Shown: in pieces, positions 45,111-52,683 of the stretch
Layout: every line of letters starts with the position of its first letter
Numbering within the stretch: the first letter of the stretch is position 1
Source: Magnetococcales bacterium
GTDB taxonomy: Bacteria > Pseudomonadota > Magnetococcia > Magnetococcales > JADFYX01
DNA: 64,000 nt
Assembly: GCA_002753565.1 (NCBI GenBank)
Contig: PEAM01000004.1
Span: 1 to 64,000 of the forward strand
Reading direction: 5' to 3'
The notes under the pieces: generated by a model
Told to the model about the DNA's origin: nothing
Databases searched by the model: none
Seen by the model: the letters and a program-made list of their open reading frames with translations, nothing else
Program-made: the position numbers and the translations under genes

Positions 45111-45238
45111 CTCTACTCCATTCTATTTTCCTACCGGCCCATTATAGCAGAGACCACCGGTACAAATTAAGCAATTTTTTAAGATTTCCTCACAAAAAGA
45201 GGTTCACAGAGGGTAACGATGCCTCTCTAACCACGCCA

Positions 45239-45325
45239 ATGGTCCCTCTGCAACCCCAGGCAACCATCCTCTTTTCTGGTGCTGGTGACGCGATTGCAAC
45301 CCTGAGAATCTCTGGAAAAGTGTGA
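45239..45325 (+). pseudogene. Possible remnant of an mnmE N-terminus
   Basis: A 28-codon frame containing ATILFSGAGDAIATLRISGK recalls the first strand of MnmE (pattern TI..L.SGAG..AIA..R.SG). A stop follows at once and no further MnmE-like sequence continues in any frame. It could be chance similarity. Confidence 0.22.
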
Positions 45326-45487
45326 CAGAGCATGTCTAATATATCATTTTATTAACAAAGGGTTGAAATCTTGTGGCGGAAGCTGGAAGAAAATCAACCT
45401 TGTTTTCCCATTTGAGATCTATTAACATTCCTTGATTTTATTGCCATTAATTCAGTCTATAGCACCGTTTGAGAGGTTGCTGCTTTT

Positions 45488-46255
45488 ATGGAGAAAACAT
45501 CCATAGCGCGTGGAGCCAACGCCACCGTCATGATTGAAAACAGTCCCAAGCCTCCCTTCCATGAGGTTCGGATTTCCGATGATCTCTCCATTCCCACCTA
45601 TCTGGAGCAGACCTACTGGTGGGCCTATATTCATCCCAAAGGGGTCCAATTTTTTGAACGTCAATGGCTGGTCAACCTGATTCTTTGGGGTAACTTTGCC
45701 AAGCTCCGAGATGTCGCCCTGGAGGAAATTTCTGTCTCTGAAGCGGGAAGTGTCCTGCAGATTGCCTGTGTCTATGGGGACTTCACGCCAAAGGTGTTAG
45801 CGGCCCTTCCGAAAGGGGCGATGCTGGATGTGGTGGATGTTGCTCCGGTGCAACTTCATAATCTTGCGGCCAAACTCAACGGTCAGACCAATATTCGCCT
45901 GCATCATCAAGATGCAAACGCCCTCACGTTTGCCAAGAGCAGTTATGATAATGTGGTGGTTTTCTTCCTTCTCCACGAACAGCCTGCCGAAGTTCGCATC
46001 AAGACCATCCAAGAGGCGTTACGGGTGGTGCGTCCAGGGGGTAAACTGATCATGATCGATTATCACAAACCCAAAGCCAGCAACCCCTTTCGTTACATCA
46101 TGATCCCCATTTTAAGAGCCCTGGAACCTTTTGCTCTTGATATGTGGAAAAACGAGATAGTAGACTGGGTACCGCCTGACCTTCCCATTGCCGAGGCTCG
46201 TAAAGAGACCTACTTTGGTGGTCTTTACCAGAAAGTCATCTTGATTAAGGAGTAG
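45488..46255 (+). CDS. rquA: Rhodoquinone biosynthesis methyltransferase-like protein RquA
   Basis: RquA converts ubiquinone to rhodoquinone, the low-potential quinone used by fumarate reductase under low oxygen. The 255-residue sequence carries the RquA-specific block TYWWAYIHPKGVQFFERQWLVNLILWGN (about 42-69), then LQIACVYGDFTP in place of a typical methyltransferase motif I, DVVDVAPVQL, VVVFFLLHEQP, and the C-terminal ETYFGGLYQK. The altered motif I is known for RquA and separates it from UbiG/UbiE. ubiG lies 5 kb away. An HDAC-family gene follows after 8 nt, so they may be co-transcribed. Confidence 0.92.
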   Translation: MEKTSIARGANATVMIENSPKPPFHEVRISDDLSIPTYLEQTYWWAYIHPKGVQFFERQWLVNLILWGNFAKLRDVALEEISVSEAGSVLQIACVYGDFTPKVLAALPKGAMLDVVDVAPVQLHNLAAKLNGQTNIRLHHQDANALTFAKSSYDNVVVFFLLHEQPAEVRIKTIQEALRVVRPGGKLIMIDYHKPKASNPFRYIMIPILRALEPFALDMWKNEIVDWVPPDLPIAEARKETYFGGLYQKVILIKE

Positions 46256-46263
46256 CCTCTGCC

Positions 46264-47256
46264 ATGTCTATTCTTCCCTGTGTGACCATCGGAGACGAAA
46301 TTGCTCGTTATGGTTTTGGTGGTGGGCACCCCTTTGGCCCTCATCGAATGGCGGCTTTTTGGCAGGAGATGGTAAGCCAGGGGCTGGATAGTCAGGTCAG
46401 ACAGTTATCACCGGTCAAGGCGACCCAAGAAGAGTTGGAGCGCTTTCATACACCAGAATACATTGGCTTGGTCCGAGCCAAATCAAAAACAGGCAGGGGC
46501 TATCTGGATGGTGGAGACACCCCGGCTGTCAAAGGTATCTACGACTCTGCCGCCTATGTGGTAGGCTCAACCCTGGATGCAACCGATCGTATCATGTCTG
46601 GAGAGTGTAACCGGGTATTCATCCCCATTGCCGGTCTTCACCATGCCCAACCTGAATCGGCAGGGGGGTTTTGCGTCTTCAACGATGCGGGGGTCGTCAT
46701 TCACACCCTCCGAGAGAAGTATAATATCCAGCGGGTGGCCTATATCGATATCGATGCCCACCATGGTGACGGCGTTTTTTACGCCTTTGAAGATGACCCA
46801 CTGCTCTTTTTTATCGATACCCATCAGGATGGTCGCACCATCTATCCTGGCAGTGGCCATGCTCACGAGACCGGAGTCGACGGGGCCGAAGGTACCAAAC
46901 TCAACCTACCCCTGCCTCCCCACACGGGAGACAGCAGCTTTATTCAGCTATTGCCAAAGATTACCGACTTTTTATTAACCAACAAACCCGACTTTATCCT
47001 CATGCAGTGCGGTGCCGACTCCATTGCCGGAGACCCCATCACCGATATGCGACTCTCCCCTGCGGCCTTTTACACGGTGGCCTCTCGGGTGGTGCAAATT
47101 GCTGAAGAGTTGGGCCATGGCAGGGTGCTGGCTACCGGGGGGGGTGGATACAACCCCAATAACATCGGCACCGGCTGGAGCAGTATTGTGAAAGCCTTCA
47201 TCGACAACCAGCAGACAGGCCAGGTAAAATCTGTCAACCCTGGGGTTGGTTCGTGA
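46264..47256 (+). CDS. Histone deacetylase-family amidohydrolase
   Basis: A 330-residue zinc-dependent deacetylase of the arginase/HDAC fold. Catalytic features: the HH-type segment LHHAQPESAGGFCVFND (about 122-138), zinc ligands in YIDIDAHHGDGVFYAF, a further Asp in MQCGADSIAGDP, and the transition-state Tyr in ATGGGGYNPNN. Bacterial members act on acetylpolyamines, acetoin-utilisation proteins (AcuC) or other acetyl-lysines; the substrate here cannot be told from sequence. It directly follows rquA. Confidence 0.88.
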   Translation: MSILPCVTIGDEIARYGFGGGHPFGPHRMAAFWQEMVSQGLDSQVRQLSPVKATQEELERFHTPEYIGLVRAKSKTGRGYLDGGDTPAVKGIYDSAAYVVGSTLDATDRIMSGECNRVFIPIAGLHHAQPESAGGFCVFNDAGVVIHTLREKYNIQRVAYIDIDAHHGDGVFYAFEDDPLLFFIDTHQDGRTIYPGSGHAHETGVDGAEGTKLNLPLPPHTGDSSFIQLLPKITDFLLTNKPDFILMQCGADSIAGDPITDMRLSPAAFYTVASRVVQIAEELGHGRVLATGGGGYNPNNIGTGWSSIVKAFIDNQQTGQVKSVNPGVGS

Positions 47257-47323
47257 GAGTCTACTCAAGCAGATAGAAGCAGCCGTTTTATTTACCATGC
47301 ATAAATAGAGATGGGGAGTTTCG

Positions 47324-48352
47324 ATGTCCAGATGTGACCGATGGAAAACAGCCCTGACCCTTTTTATTCTCTCCCTCTGGCTTCCTGTTCAGCCCCTGAC
47401 TGCTGAAGAGAGCGATCCGCACCAGCAGATCGATACTGTTCAGCAGTCTGACACTGCCCAACCCGAATGGACTATTCACATAGCCCCCCTTGTTCCTGAT
47501 GCTCTTACGGTTTCTGAACCAGAATGGGATGTCAACGTCACCCCCCTCTCTTCCGACCACCCCACGGTTTTTGCGCCAAAATGGACCATCCAAAGGGCTG
47601 AGACCATCAAGAAAGCAGAGGAACCTCGTACCCCTGCACCTTCCCAAGTACCTGGTGAGAGACTCCAAGCCGTCATCGGGACACCCGCCGTGCCTCAGGA
47701 AGAGAGCCAAGCCACGCCCTCCTCCCCCCTTGTCGCTGAAATAGAGCACAAGAAGGAGACCATCGTCACCCATCAACCCATTACCAGCAGACAGTCAGTC
47801 AGCAAACCAGACAGGGATGAGCCAAGCCAAGAGGCCACCCAACCAACACCAACTTTAGAGGTGGCTGAAGAGGTGGCTGAAGAGGTGGCTGAAGAGGTGG
47901 CTGAAGAGGTGGCTGAAGAGCCCCCTCCCCTTCAAGAAGGCCCGACACCAGCGATTAGACCATTGGTGGAACCGGTTGTTGTGGTTGAAAAAATTCAGAT
48001 CGTCAAACCAGCCATCAAACAGGGTGAAAAGAGCATGGAGAGAGGCTCTCCTGGTGTAAGTAGCCAGAAAGACAAAGGCTCTCCTCCGTCGACAACCACC
48101 CAGAAGTCGACCAGACAATCCCCAACCCAACCCAAACAGAGGGTACTGCCCCAAGCCACGAACAGCCGGCTTTCATCGGAAGGGCAACCGGGCGTTACGC
48201 CACGAAATTTTATTTATTATCAACGCTGTGCAAGATGTCATGGCAGTCGTCCAGATGGGGAGATTCAACGGTTTCTTTCAATTCCGACAGGTTATATTCC
48301 CCACCCACCACCACCCTATCCACTCTGGAATCATCAAATCAGAATGCGATAG
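47324..48352 (+). CDS. Exported repeat protein with a single C-terminal CxxCH motif
   Basis: A 342-residue protein with a Sec signal peptide (ALTLFILSLWLPVQPLTA, cleavage about residue 26). Most of the mature chain is low-complexity Pro/Glu/Thr/Ser, including five EVAE units (179-198). The last 45 residues hold one heme c motif, CARCH, followed by GSRPDGEIQRF and a Pro-rich end. That is too short for a full class I cytochrome domain and there is no obvious Met ligand. It may be a tethered mini-heme or a truncated cytochrome. GGGAG precedes the ATG. Followed by cobA. Confidence 0.65.
   Translation: MSRCDRWKTALTLFILSLWLPVQPLTAEESDPHQQIDTVQQSDTAQPEWTIHIAPLVPDALTVSEPEWDVNVTPLSSDHPTVFAPKWTIQRAETIKKAEEPRTPAPSQVPGERLQAVIGTPAVPQEESQATPSSPLVAEIEHKKETIVTHQPITSRQSVSKPDRDEPSQEATQPTPTLEVAEEVAEEVAEEVAEEVAEEPPPLQEGPTPAIRPLVEPVVVVEKIQIVKPAIKQGEKSMERGSPGVSSQKDKGSPPSTTTQKSTRQSPTQPKQRVLPQATNSRLSSEGQPGVTPRNFIYYQRCARCHGSRPDGEIQRFLSIPTGYIPHPPPPYPLWNHQIRMR
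47858..47917 (+). repeat. 12-nt perfect tandem repeat, five units (EVAE)
   Basis: Five identical GAGGTGGCTGAA units lie in frame within the exported heme-motif gene. Perfect identity marks a recent slippage expansion; copy number may vary between strains without shifting the frame. Confidence 0.97.
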
Positions 48353-48386
48353 TTTGGTATTTTAACGTTACTTTTACTTTATAAAG

Positions 48387-49220
48387 ATGGAAACAGACCC
48401 CGTGGATAAAACCCCCTTTCCCCCAGGTATGGTTATTTTAGTTGGTGCCGGACCCGGTGATCCCGAACTTCTCACCCTTGGCGCCCTGAAAGCACTGCAA
48501 TCAGCCGATGTTGTGGTGCTTGATGCCTTGGTCTCTCCAGAGATTATCGAGATGATTCCGACTCAGACGGAAAAGATCGAGGCTGGAAAACGAGGGGGAG
48601 GTCACCACTCTGCCAAACAGGAGGATATCTGTAATCTTCTGGTTAAACTGGCCAAGGAGAACCGTCGGGTAGTCCGACTGAAAGGGGGAGACCCCTTTGT
48701 TTTTGGTCGTGGCGGAGAGGAGGCCTGCCGGCTGGTAGAGGAGAACATTCCTTTTCGGGTCATTCCCGGCCTCACCTCAGGAACCGCTGGCCCAGCCTAT
48801 GCTGGCATTCCTGTTACCCATCGATCCGTCAACGCCAATTTTGCCTTTATTACCGGCCATGAGTCTCCTGCCAACACCTCGGGACTGACAGAGGATGACA
48901 GCCACCCCTCTCGAATCGACTGGGAGGGGGTTGCACGAACCTTTCCGGTTATTGTTCTTTATATGGCCATGCGTAATGTGGATTCGGTCAGAAAGAGAAT
49001 GTTGGCAGCAGGCCGCTCCCCCGATACTCCTGTCGCCCTGATTCGCTGGGCGACCACCCCCCGTCAGCAGACCCTGATTACCAACCTGGACCGGGTATCG
49101 GAAGATATCAAGGCGGTCGGGATGAAACCCCCGGCCATCATGGTGATAGGAAAAGTGGTTAATTTTCGAGAGGTTTTAAAGTGGTTTCCAGACGAAACCC
49201 TTATTCCCCCACCACAGTAG
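48387..49220 (+). CDS. cobA: Uroporphyrinogen-III C-methyltransferase
   Basis: SUMT methylates uroporphyrinogen III at C2 and C7 to precorrin-2, the branch point to siroheme and cobalamin. The 277-residue single-domain protein has the N-terminal VGAGPGDPELLTLGA motif, the SAM-binding RLKGGDPFVFGRGGEE segment, the GLTSGTAGPAYAGIPVTHR block and a C-terminal PAIMVIGKVV. It lacks the CysG oxidase/chelatase part. No other siroheme or cobalamin gene is adjacent. Confidence 0.93.
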   Translation: METDPVDKTPFPPGMVILVGAGPGDPELLTLGALKALQSADVVVLDALVSPEIIEMIPTQTEKIEAGKRGGGHHSAKQEDICNLLVKLAKENRRVVRLKGGDPFVFGRGGEEACRLVEENIPFRVIPGLTSGTAGPAYAGIPVTHRSVNANFAFITGHESPANTSGLTEDDSHPSRIDWEGVARTFPVIVLYMAMRNVDSVRKRMLAAGRSPDTPVALIRWATTPRQQTLITNLDRVSEDIKAVGMKPPAIMVIGKVVNFREVLKWFPDETLIPPPQ

Positions 49221-49276
49221 GGAGATAGAGCGGCTGGAGGGGCAGACACCCCTCCGCCGTTTCCAGGCTAAAAAAA

Positions 49277-50503
49277 TCAGGCCAGGCCGGTGGCGTTGAT
49301 AAACTTCTTGGTACCGCTAGCCAGCGCATCGGCCAAGGCATCTTGGTGGGAGTTGTTACGCAACATTTTCTCTTCACGTCTGTTGGTCAAAAAAGCCATT
49401 TCAACCAGAATTGATGGCATATCCGGCGCTTTTAATACGGCAAATCCGGCCTGCTTGACCTCTTTAAAATGGATGTTGACACTGGGAACCGATTTCAGTT
49501 CACCCAACAGATTTTTTCCGTAGACCAACGCCCGATTCAGCGAGTCTCGCTGTGTCAGGTCCATCAAGATGCCTCGAACCGTCGGGTCAGAGACATGGTT
49601 GAGATTGACCCCTCCGATAAGATCCGCACTATTCTCCCGCTGGACCAACCGTCGAATCGCTTTATCCGGCGAGGGTTTTCCCCCTTCTGACAACATATAG
49701 ACCGAAGCCCCACGGGCCGATTGCAGTTTAAAGGCGTTGGCATGGAGGCTGACGAACAGGTCGGCTTGATGTTTTCTGGCAACTGATACTCGCTTTCGCA
49801 AAGAGACAAAATAGTCCCCTTTTCGGGTGAGCTCAGCTTTAAAACCATCCATCTCGTTGATTTTTTCAGCCAACCGTTTGGCAACCTGAAGGGCAACATC
49901 CTTCTCTTTGGTCCCTCTAGGCCCAACGGCACCGGGATCAATACCACCATGACCGGGGTCGATAACGATAACCGCATCACGGCGTGGCGTTTTTTGGTGC
50001 AGAACCGGGTGTTTGCTCACTGTTTTCGACTGACCCTTGCTCCGCACCAGATCCAGAACCAGGCGAGGGGGTTTTCCGGATGAGGCCTTCAGAGCGAAAG
50101 CTCGCGGTTTGATGCTGGTTTTCAGTTCAAAGACGGTGCGAATGATGCCAGGACGGGGAATGCCACTGCGTACCCGATTGACGATGGGGTCGGAAAGACC
50201 AATGTCAGCCGGGTCGACACCGGCAACCGTATCCATCAAATCCACCACCAAACGGCTGGGATTGCGCAGTTGGATGAGTTGATGACGGGTATTTCGCTCC
50301 AGATCAAACACAATGCGGGTGTGATCGGGGGCTGTCCACATCCGAACGTCGGTTATACGATTCAGGCGTGCTGCTTGAGCAAAAGAGGGGGGAAGAATAA
50401 AACTTCCCATAGAGAGAATGATCCCCTTTAGCACCTTACGACGCTGCATCGGACTCATTTTTTCTACATCTTTCTTATCAAGTACCGTATTCTGAATGAT
50501 CAT
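49277..50503 (-). CDS. amiC: N-acetylmuramoyl-L-alanine amidase with Tat signal (AmiC-type)
   Basis: A periplasmic zinc amidase that cleaves septal peptidoglycan. About 408 residues: an N-terminal twin-arginine-like signal (QRRKVLKG followed by a hydrophobic run ending SFAQA), an AMIN domain (about 50-150) for targeting, and an Amidase_3 domain (about 185-408) with zinc motifs VIDPGHGGIDPGA, SLHANA and a catalytic Glu in VEMAFLTNRREE. The start at 50,503 follows AGGA; the frame extends to 50,542. Divergent from ubiG. Confidence 0.9.
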   Translation of the reverse strand: MIIQNTVLDKKDVEKMSPMQRRKVLKGIILSMGSFILPPSFAQAARLNRITDVRMWTAPDHTRIVFDLERNTRHQLIQLRNPSRLVVDLMDTVAGVDPADIGLSDPIVNRVRSGIPRPGIIRTVFELKTSIKPRAFALKASSGKPPRLVLDLVRSKGQSKTVSKHPVLHQKTPRRDAVIVIDPGHGGIDPGAVGPRGTKEKDVALQVAKRLAEKINEMDGFKAELTRKGDYFVSLRKRVSVARKHQADLFVSLHANAFKLQSARGASVYMLSEGGKPSPDKAIRRLVQRENSADLIGGVNLNHVSDPTVRGILMDLTQRDSLNRALVYGKNLLGELKSVPSVNIHFKEVKQAGFAVLKAPDMPSILVEMAFLTNRREEKMLRNNSHQDALADALASGTKKFINATGLA

Positions 50504-50565
50504 GGTATCCTGTTTGTTGGTAGAGAGAATAAAACTAAACAACTACACTTCAATGGGAGATGGCA

Positions 50566-51279
50566 ATGTCCACGGTGGACCAAGCGGAAATAGCCAAATT
50601 TGAACAGATGGCTCACGAATGGTGGGAACCAGAAGGAAAATTCAAACCCCTCCATGAAATCAACCCGGTACGCATGGAGTACATTCGAACCCATCTGGGT
50701 GGCTCACCAGAAGCCGATCTGTCCGGTCTGAAACTGCTCGATATCGGCTGTGGAGGGGGAATTCTATCGGAAGCCCTGTTTGAACAGGGAGCCTCTGTTA
50801 CCGCCATCGACCGTTCAGAAACCATCATTGGAACCGCTAAAGCCCATCAAATGGAGAGTGGGTCCAACGTTGACTATAGAATGCAATCAGCAGGCCAACT
50901 TGCCATAGAGCAACCAGGAGCCTTTGATGCGGTGATGATCATGGAGGTTTTGGAACATGTACCCGATGTTCAGGCTTTTCTGGCGGAGTGTTCTCTTCTG
51001 GTCAAACCGGGCGGAAAACTCTTTTTTGCTACCCTGAATCGGACCTGGAAATCGTGGCTCTATGCTATTGTAGGCGCAGAGTATATTTTGCGTTGGTTAC
51101 CTCGAGGCACCCATGAGTTCGACAAGTTTGTCCGCCCGGCCGACCTCGACCGGGACCTGAGAAGTGTTGGCATTAAGATGCGTAGCTTGGTAGGAATCAG
51201 CTTCGATCCCCTCACCATGGATTGGAAGTTGAGCAAAGACCCAAGCGTCAATTTTATGGGTCATGGGGTGAAGGGGTAG
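50566..51279 (+). CDS. ubiG: Ubiquinone biosynthesis O-methyltransferase
   Basis: UbiG performs both O-methylations in ubiquinone synthesis. The 237-residue protein has the family N-terminus (EIAKFEQMAHEWWEPEGKFKPLHEINPVRMEYI), SAM motif I LLDIGCGGGILSE, the VMIMEVLEHVPD motif, and a C-terminal GISFDPLTMDWKLSKDPSVNFM. The start is the second ATG (50,566), which places GGGAG 6 nt upstream; the first ATG at 50,560 would leave none. Its product feeds RquA. Confidence 0.96.
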   Translation: MSTVDQAEIAKFEQMAHEWWEPEGKFKPLHEINPVRMEYIRTHLGGSPEADLSGLKLLDIGCGGGILSEALFEQGASVTAIDRSETIIGTAKAHQMESGSNVDYRMQSAGQLAIEQPGAFDAVMIMEVLEHVPDVQAFLAECSLLVKPGGKLFFATLNRTWKSWLYAIVGAEYILRWLPRGTHEFDKFVRPADLDRDLRSVGIKMRSLVGISFDPLTMDWKLSKDPSVNFMGHGVKG

Positions 51280-51586
51280 CGTCAACAGAGATGGTCGGCT
51301 CCAGGCTGATCCGCTGCCAAAGGGCGCCATCCTGATTGACCAGAAGCAGCTGACCCCCTCCAGAGGGGAGGGTCACCAACAGTGCCACCCCGTTGCCCAT
51401 GGGGGAAGAGGAGACAATCTTCCCCCCGGCGGGGAAGGTGATGGAGGATGGTTGGTGCGCCATCTTTTCGGGCTTGCTGGAAGATCCGTTCACTTTTTCA
51501 TAGATGCGGGTAAACAGAACCCCGGAACCGACAACCAGGGTAACCCCCATCAAAACCACGAATACCTTTAATAACCGCATGCCCAT
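51254..51586 (-). CDS. Small membrane-anchored protein (DUF6476-like)
   Basis: A 110-residue protein with an N-terminal membrane helix (LLKVFVVLMGVTLVVGSGVLF) and a soluble part containing GGKIVSSSPMGNGVALLVTLPSGGGQLLLVNQDGALW. Small single-span proteins of this pattern lie next to rluD in Alphaproteobacteria; the family assignment (DUF6476) is from memory and uncertain. Its 3' end overlaps the ubiG 3' end, and its 5' end faces rluD. Function unknown. Confidence 0.6.
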   Translation of the reverse strand: MGMRLLKVFVVLMGVTLVVGSGVLFTRIYEKVNGSSSKPEKMAHQPSSITFPAGGKIVSSSPMGNGVALLVTLPSGGGQLLLVNQDGALWQRISLEPTISVDATPSPHDP

Positions 51587-51659
51587 AAAGCCCCCTACTC
51601 CTCATCAATGCGGAACTGTCACCACCGACAATCCTCTGAATCACTGTACGCCAAATACC

Positions 51660-52643
51660 ATGATCTACGCTACCGATACTGTTGAAGAGATCCACACCAT
51701 CCGCCTCAACCCCCAACAGGCCGGCCTGCGACTGGATAAGGGGTTGACCCTGGCAGCTCCCCAGTTGAGCCGAGCCACCATTCAACGGCTGATCAAATCC
51801 GGGCAGGTGTTTCGGGATGGTGAACCGGTTGGCTCTCTTTCGGAAAAAGGGCTGGGGGGTGTCGACTATGTGATTCACATTCCCCCCCCCGAACCAACCC
51901 ACCTCATCCCGGAAGAGATCCCCCTGGAGATACTCTTTGAAGATGCCGATCTCATCGTCATCAACAAAGCCGCCGGTATGGTGGTCCATCCGGGAGCAGG
52001 GGTCAACAGCGGCACATTGGTCAACGCCCTTCTTTTTCATTGTGGAGAGGATCTCTCCGGTATTGGCGGTCAAATCAGACCCGGCATCGTCCACCGACTG
52101 GATAAGGATACCAGCGGCATCCTGGTTATTGCCAAGAACGATCTGGCCCACCAGAGGCTGGCCACACAGTTTGAGCATCGTACTGCCAGCCGTCACTATC
52201 TGGCCATCACCAAAGGGGTGCCCAAAAGAGAGAAAGGGGTGGTGGATGAACCCATCGGTCGCCACCCTACCCTGCGAACCAAGATGGCTGTCAACAGAAA
52301 AGGGCGTCGTGCTGTCACCCATTATCAACTCATCACCCCCCTTTCCCCTTTCGCCCTGATATCGTGTCGCCTGGAGACCGGAAGAACCCATCAGATCCGT
52401 GTCCATATGGCTCATCTGGGCCACCCTCTACTGGGAGATCCGGTCTATGGAAGGCGATTTCAACCCCCGACAAAGTGGCCGGAGGAGATCCGCTTGACAG
52501 TGGAAAATTTTAATCGCCAGGCCCTCCACGCCGCCACTCTGGGCTTCCAACATCCACGCAGCCAACACCCCCTCCACTTTCACTCAGACCCCCCGGCAGA
52601 CTTTCAAAGACTCCACCAACAGATTGAACGGCTCTCCTCTTAA
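51660..52643 (+). CDS. rluD: 23S rRNA pseudouridine synthase RluD-like
   Basis: A 327-residue RluA-family enzyme. The N-terminal S4 RNA-binding domain (LDKGLTLAAPQLSRATIQRLIKSGQVF) is followed by the catalytic domain with GIVHRLDKDTSGILVIAKND (catalytic Asp in HRLDKDTSG), KHYLAI-like RHYLAITKG and GRTHQIRVHMAHLGHPLLGDPVYG. RluD modifies helix 69 of 23S rRNA. The frame is open from 51,504, but the leading 52 codons look non-coding, so ATG 51,660 is used. The next gene's frame overlaps its end. Confidence 0.9.
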   Translation: MIYATDTVEEIHTIRLNPQQAGLRLDKGLTLAAPQLSRATIQRLIKSGQVFRDGEPVGSLSEKGLGGVDYVIHIPPPEPTHLIPEEIPLEILFEDADLIVINKAAGMVVHPGAGVNSGTLVNALLFHCGEDLSGIGGQIRPGIVHRLDKDTSGILVIAKNDLAHQRLATQFEHRTASRHYLAITKGVPKREKGVVDEPIGRHPTLRTKMAVNRKGRRAVTHYQLITPLSPFALISCRLETGRTHQIRVHMAHLGHPLLGDPVYGRRFQPPTKWPEEIRLTVENFNRQALHAATLGFQHPRSQHPLHFHSDPPADFQRLHQQIERLSS

Positions 52644-52683
52644 ACCCAGGATAAATGAGAGGAGATACTATTTTTGTTGCCAG

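Larger units (their letters stand above)
44585..45487. other. Gene-poor region of 0.9 kb
   Basis: Contains no confident gene. It holds a G-rich segment at about 44,668-44,695, a 13-bp perfect inverted repeat (44,814-44,826 / 44,884-44,896), a possible 68-codon minus-strand ORF (44,904-45,110), and a 28-codon stretch at 45,239-45,325 resembling the start of MnmE. The last 150 bp before rquA are AT-rich and probably hold its promoter. Confidence 0.55.

Noticed and set aside
51504-51659. N-terminal extension of RluD
   Set aside because: The extra 52 residues are Pro/Thr-rich, do not resemble the S4 domain and overlap the 5' part of a minus-strand gene.
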